The translations under genes were made by a program, and so were the position numbers. From Galbibacter kalidii (lineage in GTDB: Bacteria > Bacteroidota > Bacteroidia > Flavobacteriales > Flavobacteriaceae): a stretch of 40,960 nucleotides of DNA. The DNA lies in assembly GCF_026241135.1 (NCBI RefSeq), contig NZ_JAPFGA010000026.1, positions 1-40,960 on the forward strand. The letters are read 5' to 3'. The notes below the pieces were generated by a model. The model was not told the DNA's origin. It was given only the letters and a program-made list of their open reading frames with translations, and did no database searches. Positions 25,138 through 33,497 of this stretch are shown here, in pieces (position 1 is the stretch's first letter; each line of letters begins with the position of its first letter).

Positions 25138-27474
25138 ATGAAAATAATATTTAAAATAGCGAGAATGGAACTTCAAAAGTTGTTCTTTTCTCCTATTGCA
25201 TGGTTAATCCTCATTCTTTTTTCCATTCAATCGGGTATTGTTTTGATGCAAACCCTAAGCATCTTTGTAAAAAATGCAGAATTAGGATACACTACCCAAA
25301 ATTTAACCTTTCAGATATTTTCAGGTCCCTATAATAGCTTTTTTAGTAAAGTCTTAAACCACTTGTATTTGTACATTCCCTTGCTTACCATGGGGCTGAT
25401 AAGCCGGGAATTTGGTTCAGGTTCCATAAAACTATTGTATTCTTCCCCCATTTCTAACCTGCAAATTGTGTTGGGGAAATTTGTTTCCATGATGGCCTTT
25501 GGTCTGGTTATGGTCATCATTCTATTTGCTGAAACCCTTCTAGGTTTCCCAGCGATCAAAGAATTTGATTTTCCCTTGATTTTGACAGGCCTTTTTGGGG
25601 CATACTTAGTTATCTGTACCTATGCTGCCATTGGCTTGTTTATGTCTTCCCTTACTTCGTATCAAATAGTTGCAGCCATTGGTACATTTGCCGGCTTATC
25701 ATTACTGTCGGCTGTTGGTGGTTTATGGCAAGACATCGCATTTGTACGGGACATTACCTATTGGTTATCCATTGAAGGAAGATCCGGAACCTTGATAAGG
25801 GGGTTAGTGGCCAGTGAGGATGTATTATATTTTATCTTAGTGTCGGCACTGTTCCTCTTGTTTACCCTCTTTAGGCTAAAAGCTATTAGGGAAAAAACCT
25901 CACGGCAAACTTCTTTTTTACGTTATGTCGGTGCTTTTATGATGGTGGCGCTAATAGGTTATGTAAGTGCCCTTCCGGGTATTAAGGGCTACTATGATGC
26001 TACCCGCACCAACCAGAATACGTTAACCCAAAACAGCCAAAAGGTGCTTTCTCAATTAAAAGGAAAAGTAAAGGTCACTACCTATGCCAATATCTTTGAC
26101 AGGTATTTTTTCTATGGATCGCCGAGTAACCAAAAAAGGGATATAAACAGATACGAACAGTACAGTCGGTTTTATCCCAATATGAAATTTGACTATAATT
26201 TTTATTACGAACTCCCTACAGACGAGAGTATGTTAAAGGACCATAATAAAAGGTTTGAGGGACTAACCGAAGAACAGGCTTTGAATAAAACCAGTAGCAT
26301 TTTTGACGTAAATCCTGATGTTTTTAAACGAGCTGAGGGTTTTGCAGAGGAGATTGACTTAAAAGCGGAATTATACAGTACGGTAACCACTATTACCAAT
26401 GAAGAAGGGGAAACGGTTTATTTACGTTTTTATGACGATATGAAGGTGATTCCAGATGAAGCCCAAATAACGGCAGCTTTTAAAAGATTAGTAACTACCT
26501 TACCGGAAGTAGGTTTTGTAAAAGGCCATGGAGAAAGGGATGTAAATGATTTTGGCTCCAGGGGTTATTATAGCCTGGCTAAAAAGAAACCCTTTCGATA
26601 TGCACTGGTAAACAACGGGTTCAATTTTACCGAATTTGAACTGTCTTCTCCTATCCCCAAAAACATCAATATTTTAGTCATTGCCGATGCCAAAAAGGCT
26701 TTTTCTGAAGAAGAGGTAAAAAACCTAAACGATTATATTGACCGGGGCGGTAATTTAATCGTAGCTGGAGACCTAAACCGGCAGGACAACATGAACCCGA
26801 TTGTTGAAAAACTGGGGGTTCAATTTATGCCGGGTCAGGTAGTAGAACATAACAAAGGCTATACGATGGATCTTATTACTGCTGCTGTTACTCCTGAAGG
26901 CAAGGAAATCTCCTATCAATTTGCGGAAATAGAAAAGAATGAAGCGGTGGTAAGTATGGAAGGTGCAGTAGGGATTTCGTATGAAGAAAAAGATGGGTTT
27001 AGTTATACCCCTGTGCTGGTATCGGATAAGGTAGGGACGTTAAGACCCCTTGATTCCGTAGGGTCTTGGAATGAGTTAAACCCCACTAACTTTATAGATG
27101 AAACACCTATTTACACCCCTTCCAAGGGTGATACATCGGGTCCACTAACAACAGCATTGGCCCTTAGGCGTAAAGTAGATGAAAAGGAGCAAAAGATTAT
27201 GATTTTGGGAGATGCCGACTGCCTTAGTAATGCGGAACTTTCTCAACAAAGAGCCTGGGTTAAAGGAATGAACTTTAATATGGCTACAGGAATATTCTTT
27301 TGGTTATCGGATAATGAAGTACCGATAGATGTACGCCGCCCGATTCCCTCGGATAATGAAATAAACCTTAAAAAAAGCAGCCTGACTTATTTAAATGTCC
27401 TGTATAAGGTGGTTCTTCCGGCCGTATTGGCATTGGTGTTTTTAATCGTATGGTTACGACGAAAGGGACGGTAA
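25138..27474 (+). CDS. Fused ABC permease (GldF-like) and GldG-like protein
   Basis: The 778-aa membrane protein has an ABC-2 permease part with about six helices (residues 1-250), another helix near 262-283, a large extracytoplasmic GldG-type domain (about 290-750; QNTLTQNSQKVLSQLKGKVKV, KGHGERDVNDFGSRGYYSLA, LVIADAKKAFSEEEVKNLNDY, GDLNRQDNMNPIV), and a C-terminal helix (about 752-772) ending in WLRRKGR. In gliding flavobacteria GldF and GldG are usually separate polypeptides; here they are one chain. Together with the preceding ATPase it forms a complete transporter. Substrate and direction are unknown. MutS-like genes follow 50 bp downstream. Confidence 0.85.
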   Translation: MKIIFKIARMELQKLFFSPIAWLILILFSIQSGIVLMQTLSIFVKNAELGYTTQNLTFQIFSGPYNSFFSKVLNHLYLYIPLLTMGLISREFGSGSIKLLYSSPISNLQIVLGKFVSMMAFGLVMVIILFAETLLGFPAIKEFDFPLILTGLFGAYLVICTYAAIGLFMSSLTSYQIVAAIGTFAGLSLLSAVGGLWQDIAFVRDITYWLSIEGRSGTLIRGLVASEDVLYFILVSALFLLFTLFRLKAIREKTSRQTSFLRYVGAFMMVALIGYVSALPGIKGYYDATRTNQNTLTQNSQKVLSQLKGKVKVTTYANIFDRYFFYGSPSNQKRDINRYEQYSRFYPNMKFDYNFYYELPTDESMLKDHNKRFEGLTEEQALNKTSSIFDVNPDVFKRAEGFAEEIDLKAELYSTVTTITNEEGETVYLRFYDDMKVIPDEAQITAAFKRLVTTLPEVGFVKGHGERDVNDFGSRGYYSLAKKKPFRYALVNNGFNFTEFELSSPIPKNINILVIADAKKAFSEEEVKNLNDYIDRGGNLIVAGDLNRQDNMNPIVEKLGVQFMPGQVVEHNKGYTMDLITAAVTPEGKEISYQFAEIEKNEAVVSMEGAVGISYEEKDGFSYTPVLVSDKVGTLRPLDSVGSWNELNPTNFIDETPIYTPSKGDTSGPLTTALALRRKVDEKEQKIMILGDADCLSNAELSQQRAWVKGMNFNMATGIFFWLSDNEVPIDVRRPIPSDNEINLKKSSLTYLNVLYKVVLPAVLALVFLIVWLRRKGR

Positions 27475-27524
27475 AAGTAGACTGTTCAGTAGCGATTTGT
27501 ATTATTTAATCCTATTCAAAGATT

Positions 27525-28850
27525 ATGACCTTTAAGATAGATTCACAAACCATTAATGATTTAAATATTATAGGAAGGCCCAAAAGCCAAGATGTGTATG
27601 GACTTTTCAATAATACCAGCACCAATGGAGGCGCAAAAATCCTCAAAGACATGTTTCTTCACCCTTGTTCCCGGGCAGAAGAGATTTCTTATCGGGTTAA
27701 TGTGATCCGTTATTTTAAGGAACAGGATTTTACGTTCCCTTTCACTACTGTGATTTTTGACACTATAGAATTCTATTTAAGTAATACTGATGAACGCACC
27801 CGGATTACTGGTGATGAGGATAAGCTAAAACATAAGTTCGACCGCATCATTGGAGCCAATGTTCAGTATGAACAATTTCAAAATGGAGTACTCAGTTGCA
27901 TAGCCTTGTTAAAAGAATTTAATTCTTTTATGTCAACTATAAAAGAGAGGAAAGCGGGGGACTGTTTTGTTCAGGACATGGAGGGCATATATGCTATCTT
28001 GGATAGGGTTGAGCTTTCTTTTATAAAAGACATGGATAAGATAGGCAAGTTGTCCCATGCTCAAACCGCTGAATACGACCAACTCTTTCGCTTTTCCCTT
28101 AAAAAAGAGCTGTTAAAACTACTGCATTACGCATACAGGATTGATGTGTTCATTGCGGTAGCACAGGTAGCCAAAGAGTTGGGATTTTCCTTTGCTAAAA
28201 TAGAAGAAACCGGCACCTGTATCGTTGAAATGAATGAGGTTTACCATCCCTTGGTACCTGATGCCGTTTCCAATGATATTAGTATAACAGAAAAGGACAA
28301 TATGGTCTTTTTGACCGGGGCCAATATGGCGGGTAAATCCACCTTTATGAAAACCTTTGGCATAGCCATGTATCTGGCACATATTGGTTTTCCTGTGCCG
28401 GCAAAAAGCATGCGCTTCATTATCCAGAACGGCATGTTTACCACCATTAACCTTGCCGATAACTTAAATATGGGCTTTAGTCATTTTTATACGGAAGTGA
28501 CCCGTGTTAAGAAGGTGGCGGAGAGCGTTAATAAAAACGACCGATTGATAGTGATATTCGATGAACTGTTCAGGGGAACCAACGTTAAAGATGCCCATGA
28601 AGCAACGGTCGCCGTGATGGATGCCTTTGCCGGCAACGGTAAATGTACCTTTATTATTTCAACCCACATTATTGAAGCGGGGGAAGATTTAAAAAAACTG
28701 CGTGACAATATCAAATTCCTCTATCTGCCAACCATTATGGAAGGAAACAATCCCCGATATACCTACACCGTTGCCGAAGGGATTACCAGTGATAGACACG
28801 GGATGTTGATTATTCAAAATGAAAATATTTTAGACATTTTAAAACCTTAA
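27525..28850 (+). CDS. Short MutS-family ATPase, first of a tandem pair
   Basis: The 441-aa protein corresponds to the core/lever and ATPase domains of MutS only. It starts at the core-domain motif TINDLNIIGRPKSQDVYGLF, continues through the helical lever, and ends in a full ATPase: Walker A TGANMAGKST (264-273), the NMGFSHFYTEV segment, Walker B LIVIFDELFRGT (341-352) and ISTHI (H381). The mismatch-binding domain I with its Phe-x-Glu motif and the connector domain are absent, so classical mismatch recognition is not expected. It has no Smr nuclease domain. Its stop codon lies 4 bp before the second MutS-like gene, suggesting translational coupling and a heterodimer. The role in an envelope transport cluster is unknown. 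Confidence 0.88.
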   Translation: MTFKIDSQTINDLNIIGRPKSQDVYGLFNNTSTNGGAKILKDMFLHPCSRAEEISYRVNVIRYFKEQDFTFPFTTVIFDTIEFYLSNTDERTRITGDEDKLKHKFDRIIGANVQYEQFQNGVLSCIALLKEFNSFMSTIKERKAGDCFVQDMEGIYAILDRVELSFIKDMDKIGKLSHAQTAEYDQLFRFSLKKELLKLLHYAYRIDVFIAVAQVAKELGFSFAKIEETGTCIVEMNEVYHPLVPDAVSNDISITEKDNMVFLTGANMAGKSTFMKTFGIAMYLAHIGFPVPAKSMRFIIQNGMFTTINLADNLNMGFSHFYTEVTRVKKVAESVNKNDRLIVIFDELFRGTNVKDAHEATVAVMDAFAGNGKCTFIISTHIIEAGEDLKKLRDNIKFLYLPTIMEGNNPRYTYTVAEGITSDRHGMLIIQNENILDILKP

Positions 28851-28854
28851 AAGC

Positions 28855-30183
28855 ATGGCGTTTGTAATCGACCAACAGACCCTGAACGATTTAAATATCC
28901 TAGGGCGATACAAGAGGGATTCTATATTCAGTTTTTTCAGCGGTACTATTACCGAAGGGGGAGATAGGCTTTTGGAAAAGATGTTTCAGCATCCATTTAC
29001 CAAGGTAGAGCAAATCAACAAAAGGAGTTCGATAATTTCTTTTTTTGAAAAAATAAGGGTTTCCCTGCCATTTGACACCCAGGAATTTGAAGTCTTTGAA
29101 AACTACCTTAACACCCCGGCACCAAGAAATCGGGTAACAGCAGGTTTTGCTATCATCCGGGGCAAGCTGTTAAACGTGATAGCCAATGATGAAGCGTATG
29201 TTCTGATAAGGGAAGACTTGGAGAAGACCATAGCAGTGCTTGTTAGATTAAAAAGGTTTCTTCAAAGCATTGATCAGCAAGCCGCTAATATACCTTACCG
29301 GGACGAGGTAAAGAGACTGTTGGGAATACTGAACAACAAGAAGTTTAAACCAGTTTGGGAATGTAAGGAAGTTCGTCACTTAGGCTTCAAGCAACTTTTA
29401 AAACTGGATTATATCCTTAGAGGCTTGTTTTATGACCAAATGGAAGATTTGTTACAAGGCGTTTATGCTATAGATGTTTATATAACGGTTTCCAATGTCG
29501 CCCGTAAAAACAAATATGCCTATGCAAAAGCCGTGGATAAAAGCGAAAAGTATATTGACATCAAAGGGGTGTATCATCCCGCTATTGCTAATGCTGTGGC
29601 TAACGATATATACATTGGAAAAGATAAAAATGTTTTCTTTTTAACCGGGGCCAACATGGCCGGAAAATCCACCCTTATGAAATCTGTTGGCGTAGCTGTA
29701 TACCTGGCACACATGGGATTTCCTATAGCGGGAAAGGAAATGACATTTTCCGTACATGATGGGATATACACCTCCATTAATGTCCCTGATAACATATCGA
29801 AAGGATACAGTCATTTTTATGCAGAAGTGTTAAGGGTAAAGCATATAGCCCAGGAAGTGGCTTCCAAGAAACAGTTGCTCGTTGTTTTTGACGAACTGTT
29901 TAAAGGGACCAATGTAAAAGATGCTTCAGAGGCTACCATATCCATAATAGATGCCTTTTCTAAAAATAAGGGAACTTTCATTGTCTCTACCCATATCATG
30001 GAAGCCGGGGAAGCACTTAGAAAGAACAACCACAGCTTGTTCTTCAAATACCTGCCAACAATAGTTGAAGGTAAAGTGCCTGCCTACACCTACCAACTGG
30101 AAAAAGGGATTACAAATGATAGACAAGGTATGATGATCATTAAAAATGAAAGGATATTAGAGATTATTAAAGGAAGTAGGTAG
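28855..30183 (+). CDS. Short MutS-family ATPase, second of a tandem pair
   Basis: The 442-aa paralog of the preceding product begins with the equivalent core motif (TLNDLNILGRYKRDSIFSFF) and keeps Walker A TGANMAGKSTLMK, the KGYSHFYAEVLR segment, Walker B LLVVFDELFKGT and VSTHIMEAGE. It too lacks the mismatch-recognition and connector domains. The two proteins differ clearly in the middle helical region but align from end to end, as expected of an old tandem duplication maintained as two subunits; MutS ATPases work as dimers with composite active sites. A strong terminator follows 57 bp after the stop codon. Confidence 0.88.
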   Translation: MAFVIDQQTLNDLNILGRYKRDSIFSFFSGTITEGGDRLLEKMFQHPFTKVEQINKRSSIISFFEKIRVSLPFDTQEFEVFENYLNTPAPRNRVTAGFAIIRGKLLNVIANDEAYVLIREDLEKTIAVLVRLKRFLQSIDQQAANIPYRDEVKRLLGILNNKKFKPVWECKEVRHLGFKQLLKLDYILRGLFYDQMEDLLQGVYAIDVYITVSNVARKNKYAYAKAVDKSEKYIDIKGVYHPAIANAVANDIYIGKDKNVFFLTGANMAGKSTLMKSVGVAVYLAHMGFPIAGKEMTFSVHDGIYTSINVPDNISKGYSHFYAEVLRVKHIAQEVASKKQLLVVFDELFKGTNVKDASEATISIIDAFSKNKGTFIVSTHIMEAGEALRKNNHSLFFKYLPTIVEGKVPAYTYQLEKGITNDRQGMMIIKNERILEIIKGSR

Positions 30184-30240
30184 ACCAAAAAACAAACTAT
30201 AAACCAAATCTTGTTTCTTTTTGAATTAGTTAGGGTTTTT

Positions 30241-30269
30241 GACCGCCCTGCAACGGGGCGGTCTTTTTT
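30241..30269 (+). terminator. Intrinsic terminator after the MutS-like pair
   Basis: GACCGCCC (30241-30248) and GGGCGGTC (30256-30263) are perfect inverted copies around a 7-nt loop, followed by six Ts. It closes the ABC/MutS transcript, so the M16 gene needs its own promoter or read-through. Confidence 0.9.
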
Positions 30270-30307
30270 AGACAGATGGATATAAATTACTAAAAACTAT
30301 AGATCAT

Positions 30308-33262
30308 ATGAGGTTAATATTTAATAATTACAAAAGGTTGGCAACAGTCTGTGCCATATTGTTTATTTCCGGCATGAGCCTTGCCCAGAACAAGGAATAC
30401 AAATGGAAGGAGGCTACTTCCAAAGGGTATACCTATAGGTACGTGACAAACGACCCGATGAATACCCGCTTTTATACGTTGGACAACGATCTGCAAGTTG
30501 CCCTTAGCGAAAACCACAGGGAGCCACGTATAGCGGTCAACATAGCTGTAAGGGCGGGAAGTAATACAGATCCGGAAGACCATACCGGGTTAGCGCACTA
30601 TTTGGAGCATATCTTGTTTAAGGGTACTGATCAGTTTAGTTCATTGGATTGGAAAAAGGAAAAGTCCTTGCTGGATAAAATAGAAATACTTTACGAAAAA
30701 TATAACTCCACTACCGATGAAGCCCAGCGCAAGGAAATCTACAAGGAAATAGATAAGGTTTCTCATGAGGCGTCCCAATATGCCATAGCGGGGGAGTACG
30801 ATAAACTGATGACTGATATCGGTTCACAGGGGACCAATGCACATACCTGGGTAGAGGAAACGGTGTATAAGGAAAACATCCCCTCCAACACCCTGGACAA
30901 GTTTCTGACCATACAGGCCGAGCGTTTCAGGAATCCGGTGGTCAGGCTGTTCCATACCGAACTGGAAGCAGTATATGAAGAAAAGAACAGATCGCTGGAT
31001 AATGACGGACAAAAAATGAATGAGGTGATGAACGATGCTTTGTTCCCAACACATAATTATGGGCAACAAACTACTATTGGAACTATAGAACACCTTAAAA
31101 ACCCATCAATCACTGCCATTAAAGAATATTACAATAAATACTATGTCCCCAACAATATGGCAGTGATTATGGTAGGTGACTTTGATACCGATGAGCTAAT
31201 TGCGAAAATTGACAAGCATTTTTCATATATGCAGTCAAAACCGGTCGAGACCTACAATCCGGTTCCCGAAAAGCCTATTACATCCCCAATGGTTAGGGAA
31301 GTATATGGCCCTAATGCGGAAAATGTACGGATAGCCTGGCGCACCCCTGCAGCTTATACCAAAGAAGCCATGATATTGAACTTTATTACCTCTGTGTTGA
31401 GCAACGGAAAAGCAGGGTTGTTGGACATTAATATCAATCAAAAACAGAAAATGCAGGGAGCATACAATCATCTGTTGCAGTACAAGGATTATGGGGTTTT
31501 TATGCTGGGGGGTTCCCCAAAAGCAGATCAGACCTTAGACGATGTAAAGAACATCCTGTTGGAAGAAATGGAAAAATTAAAGCAAGGGGAGTTTGATGAA
31601 GATTTATTAACGGCTATTATCGCCAATTATAAATTGGGCGAGCAAGAGGCCTTAAAATCCAACAACAGCAGGTTAGGGGCTTTATTGAATATATTCATCA
31701 AAAGCAATAACAGTGAATGGGACAAGGATGTGGCATGGTTGGATGATTTGTCCAAACTTACTAAAGACGATATAGTATCGGTAGCCAACAAGTATTTTAC
31801 GGTCAACAACCTCACTATTTATAAAAGGCAGGGAGAGGATAAAAACATGGTAAAGGTGGACAAACCGGCCATTACCCCTGTAGAGACCAATGCAGGAAAG
31901 GAATCGGCTTTTGTCAGCAAAATCAAAAACACGGAAGTAAGAGCCATACAGCCGCAATGGGTGGATTTTGACAAAGATCTTACCAAAGACAGGTTCCAAA
32001 ACACCGAACTGCTTTACATACAGAATAAAGAAAGCGATCTGTTTACCATGCAATATCGTTTTGACATGGGAAGTTATAACAACAAATACCTGCCCATAGC
32101 CCTTGCCTACCTTAATTATTTGTCAACCGGCACATACACTTCAGAAGCACTGAATAAAAAACTCTATTCACTAGCCAGCGGTTATACGGTAAATGCTTCA
32201 GGTGAAGTGACTAATGTAACCTTTACAGGCCTGCAGGAGAACTTTAACGAAATAACCAAGCTGTTTGAGCATGTCATATACAACTGTAAGCCCAATGAAG
32301 AAGCCCTGGAACAGTTAAAAGGCAGGATATTAAAGGGTAGGGCGGATAGTAAACTGAACAAACAGAATATCTTAAGGGGTTTGGTGAACTATGGTGTGTA
32401 TGGTGCCAAAAATCCGTTTAACGATGTCATCCCAAATGAGGAGATAGAAGCCCTGACTTCCAATCAGCTTATATCGATTTTGCACAATCTGTTGAATTAC
32501 AAACACTCAGTGGTATATTTCGGGCCAAAACCCCTAAAAGAGTTGAAGAAAGAACTGGCATCCATCCATAAAATGCCGAAAAAGTTTACAGCCTATCCTG
32601 AAAAGGTGAGGTACACCTATGAAGTACAGGACAAAAACCGTGTGCTGTTTGCAGATTACGATATGGTACAAAGCGAGATACAATGGGTAAGGAACATAGA
32701 GGATTACACCCCAGGCCAAGAAGCGGTAATTACTGTTTTTAATGAATATTTTGGTGGGGGGATGGGCTCTATAGTATTCCAAACCATTCGGGAGTCCAAA
32801 GCCTTGGCTTATGCGACTTATGCCAATTATTCAATCCCTTCCAAAAAAGAGCAAAAATTTAACATGTTTGCCTACGTAGGAAGTCAGGCAGATAAAATGT
32901 TGGAAGCGGTGGACGGTATGAACGAGCTCTTAAATATGCTTCCGTTAAACGAAAAAGCTTTTGAGAACTCCAAGGAATCCATAAAAAAATCCATACAAAC
33001 CCAGCGCATCACAGAAAGTAATCCAATTTACCTTTATCTGGGAGCAAAAGACAAGGGAATAGATTACGACATACGCAAAGAGGTGTATGAGGCCATGGAT
33101 AGGATTGCTTTTGAAGATATAAACACCTTCCACAACAGTAAAATATCCCAAAAACCCTTTACCTACTGTATCATAGGTTCAGAAGAGGTCATCAGCGATG
33201 ACGACCTTAAGAAAATAGGTGAACTCAAAAAGTTCAGTCTGGAAGATATTTTTGGGTATTGA
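30308..33262 (+). CDS. Secreted M16 (pitrilysin-type) zinc metallopeptidase
   Basis: Exported peptidase of 984 aa with a signal peptide (ILFISGMSLAQ, cleavage near residue 27). The inverted zinc motif HYLEH is at 97-101, and the downstream acidic ligand region ELEAVYEE is at about 218-225. A second M16-type half (about residues 580-950; the R/Y-rich element around IRESKALAYATYANYS near 840) completes the full-length two-repeat architecture of about 950-1000 aa. M16 enzymes form a clamshell that degrades peptides, not folded proteins. Linked to a SusC/SusD importer, it suggests breakdown of imported or attacking peptides in the periplasm. It is flanked by terminators on both sides. Confidence 0.92.
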   Translation: MRLIFNNYKRLATVCAILFISGMSLAQNKEYKWKEATSKGYTYRYVTNDPMNTRFYTLDNDLQVALSENHREPRIAVNIAVRAGSNTDPEDHTGLAHYLEHILFKGTDQFSSLDWKKEKSLLDKIEILYEKYNSTTDEAQRKEIYKEIDKVSHEASQYAIAGEYDKLMTDIGSQGTNAHTWVEETVYKENIPSNTLDKFLTIQAERFRNPVVRLFHTELEAVYEEKNRSLDNDGQKMNEVMNDALFPTHNYGQQTTIGTIEHLKNPSITAIKEYYNKYYVPNNMAVIMVGDFDTDELIAKIDKHFSYMQSKPVETYNPVPEKPITSPMVREVYGPNAENVRIAWRTPAAYTKEAMILNFITSVLSNGKAGLLDININQKQKMQGAYNHLLQYKDYGVFMLGGSPKADQTLDDVKNILLEEMEKLKQGEFDEDLLTAIIANYKLGEQEALKSNNSRLGALLNIFIKSNNSEWDKDVAWLDDLSKLTKDDIVSVANKYFTVNNLTIYKRQGEDKNMVKVDKPAITPVETNAGKESAFVSKIKNTEVRAIQPQWVDFDKDLTKDRFQNTELLYIQNKESDLFTMQYRFDMGSYNNKYLPIALAYLNYLSTGTYTSEALNKKLYSLASGYTVNASGEVTNVTFTGLQENFNEITKLFEHVIYNCKPNEEALEQLKGRILKGRADSKLNKQNILRGLVNYGVYGAKNPFNDVIPNEEIEALTSNQLISILHNLLNYKHSVVYFGPKPLKELKKELASIHKMPKKFTAYPEKVRYTYEVQDKNRVLFADYDMVQSEIQWVRNIEDYTPGQEAVITVFNEYFGGGMGSIVFQTIRESKALAYATYANYSIPSKKEQKFNMFAYVGSQADKMLEAVDGMNELLNMLPLNEKAFENSKESIKKSIQTQRITESNPIYLYLGAKDKGIDYDIRKEVYEAMDRIAFEDINTFHNSKISQKPFTYCIIGSEEVISDDDLKKIGELKKFSLEDIFGY

Positions 33263-33312
33263 GGCTCGAAATAAATATATCCCAAAAAGAGTATATAAAC
33301 TAAAATACCAAA

Positions 33313-33347
33313 GGGTCAGATTTTCACCTAAAGTCTGCCCCTTTTTT
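33313..33347 (+). terminator. Intrinsic terminator after the M16 peptidase gene
   Basis: GGGTCAGA (33313-33320) pairs with TCTGCCCC (33334-33341) with one mismatch, followed by a six-T run. It terminates the plus-strand module just before the junction with the minus-strand kinase gene. Confidence 0.75.
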
Positions 33348-33440
33348 AATAGGTTGCAGAGAACTGATTTAAAATATCGCCGTAGTTCCTTATGGGCATA
33401 CTACCTAAAAAATTATCCGGCTTTTTGTTCCAAATCCTTT

Positions 33441-33497
33441 CATTTTTCGGGATTATTTGTGACTAAATTATTTTCTGTCTATAAAGTTTCTCTTTAA
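33441..33497. repeat. 57-bp direct repeat, right copy
   Basis: Identical to 16257-16313 and in the same orientation. Here the repeat contains the stop codon and last codons of the intact sensor kinase, plus the spacer that once led to a regulator start codon; the regulator itself is missing on this side. Similarity with the left copy continues in diverged form to about 33749. Confidence 0.9.

Noticed and set aside
27525-30183. Mismatch-repair or MutS2/Smr anti-recombination function for the MutS-like pair
   Set aside because: Domain I, the connector domain and an Smr nuclease domain are all absent, so neither known role can be assigned from sequence.
16566-33440. Interpretation of the plus-strand block as a polysaccharide utilisation locus
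   Set aside because: SusC/SusD are present, but no glycoside hydrolase, lyase, sulfatase or glycan-binding protein accompanies them; the only degradative enzyme is an M16 peptidase.
16566-33440. Interpretation of the block as a classical integrative element or transposon
   Set aside because: A direct repeat flanks it, but no integrase, transposase, relaxase or terminal inverted repeats were found, so the mechanism is left open.
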